From assembly GCF_947492365.1 (NCBI RefSeq), contig NZ_CANLMB010000002.1, forward strand, positions 1 through 64,000: a DNA stretch of 64,000 bases, written 5' to 3'. The position numbers were made by a program, and so were the translations under genes. This document shows positions 55,961-63,607 of the stretch, in pieces. The notes below the pieces were generated by a model. That model was given only the letters and a program-made list of their open reading frames with translations, had not been told where the DNA came from and ran no database searches. How positions within the stretch are numbered: the first letter of the stretch is position 1; each line of letters begins with the position of its first letter. The DNA is from an uncultured Erythrobacter sp. Its GTDB lineage: Bacteria; Pseudomonadota; Alphaproteobacteria; Sphingomonadales; Sphingomonadaceae.

Positions 55961-57226
55961 ATGGGCGAGCAGCCGGAAATCAACCTGTTCGACGCGGAGC
56001 TGCAACAATGCCCGTATGATGCCTATAAGCAGCTGCGCGACGAAGCGCCGGTCTACAATATTCCCGGCACCGATATGTGGGTTGTCTCGCGTTACGAGCA
56101 TGTGCGCGAGGTGCTGATGGACCCGCAGCGCTTCCCTTCCTCCGCCGCCGACAGCCAGTTCCGTGCGAGTGCGGGAGACATGGAGCGCGCGCAGATGGTG
56201 ATGGCGCGCTTCAAGGAGAAAGGCTGGCTGCCCGCGCCGACCCTCAACGGGCGCGATGACCCGAACCACAAGCAGATGCGCGCCATGTTCAATCAGGCGT
56301 TCAAGCCGTCGAAGATCAAAGAGATCGACCCCGAGGTCCAAGGCCTCGCTTACGAGCTGATCGACGGCTTTCTGGAGGACGGGCATTGCGAGTGGGTCAA
56401 ACAGTTCTGCGTGCCGCTGCCACTCTTCATCATTGGCGAGCAGATGGGAGCCAAGCGCGAGGATATGTGGCGGATCAAGCGCTGGACCGATGCCTTCTTC
56501 CAGCGCATCTCGCTGATGCTGCCCGCCGACAAACACATGGAAATGGTCGACCGCGAGATCGAGGCGCAGCATTACTTTCAGCCCATATTCGAGCGGCTGC
56601 GCGACAATCCCGATGACAGCCTGATCAGCGTGCTGGTCAACACCGTGATCGAGGAATGGGGCCGCCCGCTCACCGATAATGAGCTGCACGCCGAAATGAT
56701 GGCGGATACGTTCGTGGGCGGCTCGGAAACCACCACCAACGCGCTCGCAGCAGGGATGAAGCTGCTGATCGAGAACAAGGATGTGTGGCGCCAGCTCAAA
56801 AGCGATCCGGGTAAATATATGAAGACCTTTGTCGAGGAGGTCGTGCGGCTCGAAAGCCCGGTCCAGTCGCTGATGCGATTTGTGAACGAGGAAACCGAAC
56901 TGGCCGGGGTGGCGATCCCGAAAGGCGCGATGATCAATGTCCGCTTCGCCGCAGCCAATCGCGACGAGCGCGTGTTCGAATGCCCTGAGAAACTCGATCT
57001 CGACCGGCCCAAAGCAGGCGCTCATATGGGGTTCGGCTCAGGGACGCATCACTGCCTCGGCGCGCCGCTGGCAAGGCGCGAGCTGATCTGGGGGTTCACC
57101 GCCGTGGTCGACCGGTTCGAGGATATGTGGTTTGCCGAAGGGAAGAACGACTTCGAATATCATCCGCACTTTCTGCTGCGCTCGCTCAAGGAGCTGCACA
57201 TCGAGTTTGAGCCCTGCAAAGTCTGA
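55961..57226 (+). CDS. Cytochrome P450 (second, non-CYP153)
   Basis: A 421-aa bacterial P450 starting at the ATG at 55961 with GGGAGGG upstream. Motifs: I-helix FVGGSETTTNA, ExxR in EEVVRLESP and the heme loop FGSGTHHCLG. It differs clearly from the island CYP153 enzyme. Its ferredoxin and reductase are not adjacent. It likely hydroxylates the substrate or an intermediate of the surrounding catabolic region. Confidence 0.93.
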   Translation: MGEQPEINLFDAELQQCPYDAYKQLRDEAPVYNIPGTDMWVVSRYEHVREVLMDPQRFPSSAADSQFRASAGDMERAQMVMARFKEKGWLPAPTLNGRDDPNHKQMRAMFNQAFKPSKIKEIDPEVQGLAYELIDGFLEDGHCEWVKQFCVPLPLFIIGEQMGAKREDMWRIKRWTDAFFQRISLMLPADKHMEMVDREIEAQHYFQPIFERLRDNPDDSLISVLVNTVIEEWGRPLTDNELHAEMMADTFVGGSETTTNALAAGMKLLIENKDVWRQLKSDPGKYMKTFVEEVVRLESPVQSLMRFVNEETELAGVAIPKGAMINVRFAAANRDERVFECPEKLDLDRPKAGAHMGFGSGTHHCLGAPLARRELIWGFTAVVDRFEDMWFAEGKNDFEYHPHFLLRSLKELHIEFEPCKV

Positions 57227-57235
57227 CTTTCTACT

Positions 57236-57328
57236 CCGCTCGTGCTGAGCTTGTCGAAGCACCGCACTTCTTCATAGCACCGTGTCAGGAAGCGAAGGAC
57301 AACCCTTCGACAAGCTCAGGGTGAGCGG
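57236..57328. repeat. REP-like palindrome pair (TGAGCTTGTCGAA family)
   Basis: Two 28-bp units in inverted orientation, 57236-57263 and 57301-57328. Each has the core TGAGCTTGTCGAA (or complement) flanked by 4-base arms that differ between units but stay complementary: GTGC/GCAC in one and ACCC/GGGT in the other. This core is a dispersed repeat known from sphingomonad genomes. It lies between the convergent ends of the P450 and flavoprotein genes. Confidence 0.8.
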
Positions 57329-57331
57329 TTT

Positions 57332-58951
57332 TCAACCATTCGCCCGCGCGGCGCTGCGTCCCGCAACATAGCCAAAAGTCAGCGCGGGGCCGAGCGTCCC
57401 GCCTGCACCTGCATAGATCCCGCCGGTCGGGCAGGCGATGGCATTGCCTGCACCGTAAAGCCCCGCAATCGGCTCGCCATCATGGCCAAGAATGCGCGCA
57501 TGGCCATCGGTGCGCGCGCCGCCATTGGTGCCGAGCAGACCCATGCGGATCTCGACCGCGTAGAAGGGCGCGCGCGCGACTTCGCCAAGCGTGACAGCGG
57601 TGCCTTCGCGCGAGCGGTCGCCGTAGAAATGGTCATAGGCGCTGGTGCCGCGTTCGAAATCGGGATCGTGGCCTGCCGCGGCGTGCCGGTTGAAGCGGGC
57701 GACTGTCCCCGACAGAGCTTCGGCTGGCAGGTCCAGCTTTCCGGCCAGCTCCTCCAGCGTGTCCGCCCGCGCCACCCAGTCCTGCACCGGCTGCCCCGGC
57801 AGGCGCGGGCCGATGGGATAGCGCTCGACGTAATTTGCGTCGAAAATCAGCCATGCGGGCAGGTTGGGATAGTCGTAGCTTTGCGGATCAAACTGGTGGA
57901 ACGCTCCCGCCAGCGCAGAGTAATTCGCGGCCTCATTGCAGAAGCGCTCGCCTGAGCGGTTCACCATCAGCGAATGCGGGACGGTCCGCTCGATCAGAAC
58001 CGGCGCGGCGCGTTGCTCGCCATCTGGCCACGGATTATCCGGGATCACCAATGTCGGCGCCCACCACCCTTGCGTCATATTGCCGAGCTTCGCCCCGCTT
58101 TGCATCGCGAGTTTCAACCCCCCGCCGCGTGCAGTGGGAGGGCTGGCGGGCGCGTCCATCGGACCGCGTAGGAAGGTCTGGCGCATGTCCTCGTCCCACT
58201 CGAACCCGCCGGTCGTGATGATGACGCCCGAGCTCGCCGACAGCGAAAAACCTTCGCCGTCCCGCGTTCCTTCGACGCCGGTCACACGGCCCCCATCGCG
58301 CACCAACCGCTCGATATCGACATTCAGCACCGGTTCGATCCCGCGTGTCAGGCACGCTTTGAGCAGCCGCGCGACCATCGCCTGACCGAAGCCGCGCTCA
58401 TTATTCGCCATGCGCCGGCCCAGCTCCTCCGGCTCGACCACGCCGCTGCCGCCGCCCAAAGGCGTCTCGCGCAGCATCATCGGCTTGGGCTCTTCGATTG
58501 CGGTAATGCGCGCGGCCCATTCGCCAAGCTCGCCGAGCGCGAACAGGTCGTGGTCGAGCGCGCGGCCTCCTTCGGGCTTGGCCCCCGGGCGGTCGAGGTA
58601 ATAATCGGGATAGCCATCGAGCAACGCGACCTTCAGCGCGCCCGCATCTTCCAGAAATGCGAGCGCTTCGGCACCCGAGTCGACAAACGCCTCCAGCGTC
58701 TCGTCAACCAGATCGCCGTGATCGAGGCTGCGGAAATAGGCGAGCGCTTCGTCGCGGCTGTCGGCCATGCCAGCGGCGCGCTGGCGCGGATTGTCGGCCA
58801 CCCAGATCACCCCGCCGGATACCGCGCCGGTCCCGCCCACACGGTCGAACTTTTCAAGGATGGTGACCCGCGCGCCCGCTTCGTAGGCGGCCAGCGCGGC
58901 GGTCATGCCAGCAGGGCCGCAGCCGAGGATGATGATGTCGGTTTCGCTCAT
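57332..58951 (-). CDS. FAD-dependent dehydrogenase, 3-ketosteroid-delta1-dehydrogenase-like
   Basis: A 539-aa flavoprotein of the fumarate reductase/KstD superfamily. The FAD loop is IIILGCGPAGMTAALAAYEAG at the N-terminus. Near the C-terminus GGIYAGAGGTLGPALTFGY resembles the KstD active-site stretch, keeping the Tyr and the Gly four residues later that bind the 3-keto group in known enzymes. This suggests alpha,beta-dehydrogenation of a cyclic ketone. A role on true steroids is not shown. Confidence 0.85.
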   Translation of the reverse strand: MSETDIIILGCGPAGMTAALAAYEAGARVTILEKFDRVGGTGAVSGGVIWVADNPRQRAAGMADSRDEALAYFRSLDHGDLVDETLEAFVDSGAEALAFLEDAGALKVALLDGYPDYYLDRPGAKPEGGRALDHDLFALGELGEWAARITAIEEPKPMMLRETPLGGGSGVVEPEELGRRMANNERGFGQAMVARLLKACLTRGIEPVLNVDIERLVRDGGRVTGVEGTRDGEGFSLSASSGVIITTGGFEWDEDMRQTFLRGPMDAPASPPTARGGGLKLAMQSGAKLGNMTQGWWAPTLVIPDNPWPDGEQRAAPVLIERTVPHSLMVNRSGERFCNEAANYSALAGAFHQFDPQSYDYPNLPAWLIFDANYVERYPIGPRLPGQPVQDWVARADTLEELAGKLDLPAEALSGTVARFNRHAAAGHDPDFERGTSAYDHFYGDRSREGTAVTLGEVARAPFYAVEIRMGLLGTNGGARTDGHARILGHDGEPIAGLYGAGNAIACPTGGIYAGAGGTLGPALTFGYVAGRSAARANG

Positions 58952-59054
58952 CTGCGCATTAGCGCCTGCCAGCGACCTCCAAGCAATTGCTCATTTTGGC
59001 AAGGTGCGCTGCTGCCGCTCTCCCGCTAGGCAGGACATCAAAGGAGAGACGGCC

Positions 59055-59843
59055 ATGAAACTCGAAGGCAAAGTCGCAGCGATTACCGGCGGCACGGCAG
59101 GATTGGGACGCGGGATCGCGGAGGCCTTCCTCGCCGAAGGAGCTAAAGTCGCCCTGTTCGCGCGCAACGCCGAGAAAGGCGCACGCGTCATCGAGGAATT
59201 GCATGTCGGCCGTCAAGGTGCCGAACGCGCGATCTTCGTTGCCGGAGACGTCATGCAGCAGGCCGATGTCGAAGGGTTCATCGACCAGACCATCGACCAT
59301 TTCGGCACACTCGACATCCTCGTCAACAATGCGGGCGGTGCGGGCGATTTGCAGCCGCTGGTGCAGCTGTCCGACGAAGCCTTTGACGAGGCGATGAAGT
59401 GGAATGTCTATTCAACCTTCTGGGCCTGCCGCCGCGCGCTGCCGGAAATGCTCAAGAAAGGCGACGGGCGGATCATCAATATGAGTTCAATGGAGGGCAA
59501 GCACGGCAAGCCGGTCTTCACCGCCTACACCGCCGCCAAGCACGCAGTGAACGGCCTCACCAAGAGCCTCGCACGCGAAGTCGGCGAAGCGGGGGTGACA
59601 GTCAATTCGATCTGCCCCGGCCTCGTCGTCACCGACATTATCAAGAATAATGGCCCCGCCACTGCTGAGGCGATGGGCATGGAATTTGACGATATGATCG
59701 CGATGTTCGCCTCCGAAGCCGCGATCAAACGCCCCAATACGGTCGAGGAAATCGCCGCGATGGCGCTATTGCTGGCGAGCAAGGAAGGCGCAGGGATCAC
59801 CGGCGCGATGCTGAGCGTGGATGGCGGCACGGCTCAATTCTAA
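59055..59843 (+). CDS. Short-chain dehydrogenase/reductase 4
   Basis: A 262-aa classical SDR from the ATG at 59055, preceded by AAGGAG. It has ITGGTAGLGRGIAEAF, NNAGGAGD, the Ser strand NMSSMEGK and Tyr-Lys in TAYTAAKHAV; the C-terminus ends LSVDGGTAQF. It is divergent from the KstD-like gene, 103 bp apart. Confidence 0.9.
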   Translation: MKLEGKVAAITGGTAGLGRGIAEAFLAEGAKVALFARNAEKGARVIEELHVGRQGAERAIFVAGDVMQQADVEGFIDQTIDHFGTLDILVNNAGGAGDLQPLVQLSDEAFDEAMKWNVYSTFWACRRALPEMLKKGDGRIINMSSMEGKHGKPVFTAYTAAKHAVNGLTKSLAREVGEAGVTVNSICPGLVVTDIIKNNGPATAEAMGMEFDDMIAMFASEAAIKRPNTVEEIAAMALLLASKEGAGITGAMLSVDGGTAQF

Positions 59844-59953
59844 CCGGGTCTGGCCTATTCTGACCACGCGGCAAAGGCGCGCTCTAGGCCGTACCACTAT
59901 CTCATCATACAATGACGTTGACTTTGACCGGAAGGTAGAGAAGTAATTGCGAT

Positions 59954-60313
59954 ATGTACTCCCTTAACGCTTATCGGAATCTGGGCCGGGTAGTGCTTGG
60001 TTTCGATGGAGAAATGACGCAGAATCCGGCGCACTTCTTTAGCGAGTTTTCCGCGGCAGCAAACGATGCACGACTTGGCCGCGACGATTGGGATCTGCTG
60101 ATCGATTTTTCGCAAACCCCGGTTATGCCGCAGGACCGCGCGCAGAACACTGCGCGGATTTTCGCATGGTGTCTCGACAATGCAATTCGCAAGATCGCAG
60201 TTGTGACCGCCAATACGACCCAGCGGATGCAAATGCGCCGGGTAACTGAGCGAAGCGAGAAACTGGCATTTTTTGATTCGTCACATGAAGCCGAAACCTG
60301 GCTATCCGAATGA
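59954..60313 (+). CDS. Uncharacterised 119-aa protein, tandem paralog A
   Basis: No family is recognised with confidence. The predicted pattern of alternating strands and helices (LLIDFS, ARIFAWCLDNAI, KIAVVTANTT) recalls small STAS/SpoIIAA-like alpha/beta proteins. The C-terminal half is shared with the next gene: VT-x2-TT-x-RMQMRR-x3-R-x-EK, then EA-x2-WL. No signal peptide or membrane helix. It lies 110 bp after SDR 4; it need not belong to the catabolic pathway. Confidence 0.7.
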   Translation: MYSLNAYRNLGRVVLGFDGEMTQNPAHFFSEFSAAANDARLGRDDWDLLIDFSQTPVMPQDRAQNTARIFAWCLDNAIRKIAVVTANTTQRMQMRRVTERSEKLAFFDSSHEAETWLSE

Positions 60314-60395
60314 ACCCGATCCTGCTTGCGGCTTCGTCTGTTTCCCTATTCGCCGCTAAGGTCGTCTTTAGTCAATCTATGTCAAACTAGGTGAT

Positions 60396-60755
60396 ATGTA
60401 TTTCTTTGCCAGCGATCCGAGCAAGCATCGCGTCGAAATCACGTTCGACGGTGATTTTGTGCGAGAACATGACGCGTTCGATGCCCAGCTTCAGATGGCC
60501 GCGTTTCAAGTCCGGATGCCTGACGGCTCATTCGACTGCCTGATCGACCTCAGCAAGGCGCCCGTAGCTCCGCAAGAAGTCGCCGCCCGAGGCGGTGACG
60601 CGATCCATTGGGCGATCCGCAACGGCCTGCGCAAAGCGGCGTTTGTAACCGGCTCAACCACGGCGCGGATGCAGATGCGCCGGTTAGCCCAGCGCCATGA
60701 GAAGGTCGAATATTTCGCCGATCTGGCCGAGGCGCAGCACTGGCTCGAGACTTGA
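60396..60755 (+). CDS. Uncharacterised 119-aa protein, tandem paralog B
   Basis: Same length as the preceding gene and clearly homologous: CLIDLSKAPVAPQ matches LLIDFSQTPVMPQ, and RMQMRR with its surroundings is identical. The N-terminal half has drifted (MYFFASDPSKHRVEITFDGDF). A tandem duplication is the simplest origin. A STAS-like fold is suspected, not proven. It is 82 bp downstream of paralog A and converges with SDR 5. Confidence 0.72.
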   Translation: MYFFASDPSKHRVEITFDGDFVREHDAFDAQLQMAAFQVRMPDGSFDCLIDLSKAPVAPQEVAARGGDAIHWAIRNGLRKAAFVTGSTTARMQMRRLAQRHEKVEYFADLAEAQHWLET

Positions 60756-60758
60756 ACC

Positions 60759-61568
60759 TTATTCCTGCATCTTAGCCATCGCTGCGCCCACGGCAGCCTC
60801 GATATCCGTCGCCTGCGGATTGCCGCGCAATGTGAGCCCGCCATTGGGCTGGATATTCTGGCCGGTGACAAAAGCATGATCGCCGCACAGCCATAGACAG
60901 GCCTGCGCCACATCGTCGGACGTGTTGAGCCGCCCGAGCGGATATTTGGGCATGAACGCATCGACCAGACCCGGCGTCTGGAACGCGCCCGCCGTCATCG
61001 GGCTTTCGGTAAAGGCGGGTGAGACGGAATTGGCGCGAATGCCGAGATGGCCGAAATCATTGGCGACGCATTCCACCATCGCCTCGCCTGCGCGCTTGGT
61101 GCCTATGTAAGCCGCGTGATTGTTGATCAGCGCCTTGGTAGTGGCCGAGGATAGCGCAATGATCGATCCGCCGGTCGGCGCTTGCTCGCTCATCACTTTG
61201 ACAAAGGCTTGCAGGAAGTGGTGCGTGCCTTTGAATTGCAGATCGGTGATCGCGTCGAGATCTTGCTGGCTCGTTTCAAGCAGGTTGGAAAGCAGGCCCC
61301 AACCCACGCAATTGATGGCGGCGTCGACGCGGCCATATTCGCCGCGCGCCTTGTCTGCCATCGCGTGGACCTGTTCGTGGCTCGTAATGTCGCACAGCGC
61401 ATAAGTCCCGCCGATCTCCCCTGCAATTTGCGCGAGCGGCTCTTCTTTGCGGCCCGCGACCATCACCTTTGCGCCTTCGCTGGCGAACAGCCGCGCGATG
61501 ACCTGCCCCATATTGCCGCTGCTCGCCGCGCCTAGAATGACTGCGCTCTTGCCTTCGAGTTGTCCCAT
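60759..61568 (-). CDS. Short-chain dehydrogenase/reductase 5
   Basis: A 269-aa SDR from the ATG at 61568, with AGGAGA upstream. The cofactor loop is ILGAASSGNMGQVIA, an insert-bearing version of TGxxxGxG also seen in enoyl-ACP reductase-like SDRs; the NNAG position reads NCVG. Ser-Tyr-Lys are in ALSSATT and AAYIGTKRAG. The unusual loop and NCVG suggest a divergent subfamily. Confidence 0.86.
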   Translation of the reverse strand: MGQLEGKSAVILGAASSGNMGQVIARLFASEGAKVMVAGRKEEPLAQIAGEIGGTYALCDITSHEQVHAMADKARGEYGRVDAAINCVGWGLLSNLLETSQQDLDAITDLQFKGTHHFLQAFVKVMSEQAPTGGSIIALSSATTKALINNHAAYIGTKRAGEAMVECVANDFGHLGIRANSVSPAFTESPMTAGAFQTPGLVDAFMPKYPLGRLNTSDDVAQACLWLCGDHAFVTGQNIQPNGGLTLRGNPQATDIEAAVGAAMAKMQE

Positions 61569-61688
61569 GGAAGTTCTCCTGTGTTGGCATGGACCTAACA
61601 CGGCTCGCACCGTTCCTACCCTTCACAAAAGTGTCCATTGTCGCATCGGCCCCACGCTCCGATAGCGATGCACAAAGGAGAGCTGCAA

Positions 61689-62102
61689 ATGTTCACAGGA
61701 CCAATTGAGGATCGCCTTGCGATTCGCGAGCTGCACGAAACCTATGGCGACGGCGTTGTCCGTTTCGACAAGGAAACCTGGGGCTCGGTCTGGGCTGATG
61801 ATGCCGACTGGGACTTTATGGGCATGGAGCTGAAAGGGCGCGAGGCAATCGTTGAAGTCTGGCTCGGCGCGATGGCGAATTTCGATGCGGTCAGCTTTCA
61901 ATGCGTGCCAGCCTCGATAGAGGTCGATGGGACACGCGCCACATCGCGGTGCCAGACTCAGGAAGTCCTCAAAGGCAAGGACGGCTCGACCCGGATGCTC
62001 GGGGGACTCTACACCGATGAGCTAGAAAAACGTGATGGCAGCTGGGTCTACACCAAGCGCGCTTTTCAAGTGATCGCCGAATACAACCCGCCCGCAGAAT
62101 GA
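61689..62102 (+). CDS. SnoaL/NTF2-like protein 4
   Basis: A 137-aa protein from the ATG at 61689 with AAAGGAG upstream. It begins FTGPIEDRLAIRELHETYGDGV and continues WADDADWDF and GREAIVEVWLG, the common SnoaL-like pattern; the end YTKRAFQVIAEYNPP is typical. It precedes the ABM gene by 19 bp and is divergent from SDR 5, 120 bp apart. Confidence 0.84.
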   Translation: MFTGPIEDRLAIRELHETYGDGVVRFDKETWGSVWADDADWDFMGMELKGREAIVEVWLGAMANFDAVSFQCVPASIEVDGTRATSRCQTQEVLKGKDGSTRMLGGLYTDELEKRDGSWVYTKRAFQVIAEYNPPAE

Positions 62103-62121
62103 TTGACGGAGAAAAATACCC

Positions 62122-62463
62122 ATGGCCAAAGTCGTAATCGCAGCGCAAATTGACCTCGACCCCGCCCAGCGCGAGGAAGCGCTGCGCAGCGCCAAGCCCC
62201 ATATCGATGCCGCGCTCGCGCAGGACGGGTGCAACCACTACGAATGGAGCGCGGATGGCAACAATCCCGCCCGCGTCAATGTGTTCGAGGAATGGGAAAG
62301 CGAGGAAGCGCTCGCCTACCACTTTGCCAATGATGCCTATGCGGGCATGCGCGACCATATCGGCACATTCGGCCTGAACGGCGCGGCCAGCAAGAAGTAT
62401 CGCGTCGAAGCCGAAGCTCCGGTTTACAATGCCGAAGGTCAGGCAACCGAAAGCTTCGACTAG
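62122..62463 (+). CDS. Antibiotic biosynthesis monooxygenase (ABM) domain protein
   Basis: A 113-aa dimeric ferredoxin-like fold protein: VVIAAQIDLDPAQREEAL, CNHYEWSADGNNPARVNVFEEWESEEAL and HFANDAYAGMRDHI are the ABM signature, as in YgiN-like quinol monooxygenases. It may oxidise or detoxify a quinol-type intermediate, without cofactor. It forms an operon with SnoaL 4. Confidence 0.87.
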   Translation: MAKVVIAAQIDLDPAQREEALRSAKPHIDAALAQDGCNHYEWSADGNNPARVNVFEEWESEEALAYHFANDAYAGMRDHIGTFGLNGAASKKYRVEAEAPVYNAEGQATESFD

Positions 62464-62488
62464 GGGCTTTTGCCCGCGCTTTTGACAG

Positions 62489-63490
62489 CTACAGTTTCAG
62501 CATCTGTTTGCCGCGATTCTGTCCGGTAAACAGCCGCTGGAGCGTGTCGGGCGCATTCTCGAAGCCGTGCTGGATATCTTCCTGATATTTCAGGCGACCA
62601 TCTTCGACGAAGCCCTCTAGCCGCTTGCGGATGCCGGGAAATTCACCCGCCCAGTCAAGCACGATGAAGCCTGCCATGCTTCCGCGCCGGAAGACGAGGT
62701 TGAAATAGTTCTCCGGCCCAGCGGGCAGATTGCCCGTCTCGTAACGGCTGATCCCGCCGCAGATCACCACGCGTGCACCGGTGGCGATGCAGGCGAGCAT
62801 GTCGTTGAGGATCGCGCCGCCGACATTGTCGTAGATCACGTCCACGCCCTTGGGGCACAGCTCGCGGATCTGCTGCTTCACATTGCCTGCCTTGTAGTCG
62901 ATCGCGGCGTCATAGCCCGCTTCCTCGACCAGCCATTTGCACTTGTCCGGACCGCCAGCGATCCCGACCGCGCGGCATCCCGCGATCTTGGCGAGCTGGC
63001 CGACAATACTCCCCGTCGCGCCTGCCGCGCCTGATACCAGCACAGTGTCGCCCGCCACCGGCTTGCCCACTTTGAACAGCCCGCAATAGGCCGTCATGCC
63101 CGTGGTGCCCAAGACCGATAGAACGGCGGTGGGCGAAAGGTCGGTTTCGACCTTGGTCAGCTCCTTGCCGTCATGGACGACATATTCGCTCCAACCGGTG
63201 GAGCCGAAGACGAAGTCGCCCACCGCGAAACGTCCGCCATTGCTCTCGACCACTTCACAAATGCCGCTGCCGCGCATCACATCGCCGATATTCATCGGGG
63301 CGACGTAATCGGCGATATTCTCCATCCAGCCTTTCTGCGCAGGGTCAAAGCCGAGATAGCGTGTCGCCAGCACCATCTCACCCGGACCAGCGTCGGGCAG
63401 CTGGGTTTCGACCAGTTTGAAATCATCCTCGACAATGCCGCGCCCCCGCGGATGTCCGTTCAAAAGCCATTGGCGGGTGGTGGTGGGCAT
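62489..63490 (-). CDS. MDR-family NADP-dependent oxidoreductase 2
   Basis: A 333-aa zinc-free MDR with LGTTGMTAYCGL, the nucleotide loop VSGAAGATGSIVGQLAKIAG, GGPDKCKWL and YDNVGG, as in 2-alkenal/prostaglandin reductases. It is the same family as the gene at 51047 but clearly not a recent copy. AGGAGA precedes the ATG. It is divergent from the molybdopterin oxidoreductase gene. Confidence 0.91.
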   Translation of the reverse strand: MPTTTRQWLLNGHPRGRGIVEDDFKLVETQLPDAGPGEMVLATRYLGFDPAQKGWMENIADYVAPMNIGDVMRGSGICEVVESNGGRFAVGDFVFGSTGWSEYVVHDGKELTKVETDLSPTAVLSVLGTTGMTAYCGLFKVGKPVAGDTVLVSGAAGATGSIVGQLAKIAGCRAVGIAGGPDKCKWLVEEAGYDAAIDYKAGNVKQQIRELCPKGVDVIYDNVGGAILNDMLACIATGARVVICGGISRYETGNLPAGPENYFNLVFRRGSMAGFIVLDWAGEFPGIRKRLEGFVEDGRLKYQEDIQHGFENAPDTLQRLFTGQNRGKQMLKL

Positions 63491-63607
63491 CGGAATTCTC
63501 CTCTTGTCGCGTCCCTAATGGGCATCTGCCGCCCGCGCCTCCACGCATAAAAGTGTCAGTCGCTGCGCTGTGTGCCTCTGGTATCCTCCTCAATGAGGAG
63601 AACACCT

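Noticed and set aside
55868..57025. Upstream extension of the SnoaL 3 frame on the minus strand
   Set aside because: It runs antisense through the P450 gene; the protein-like part begins only at the Met at 55867.
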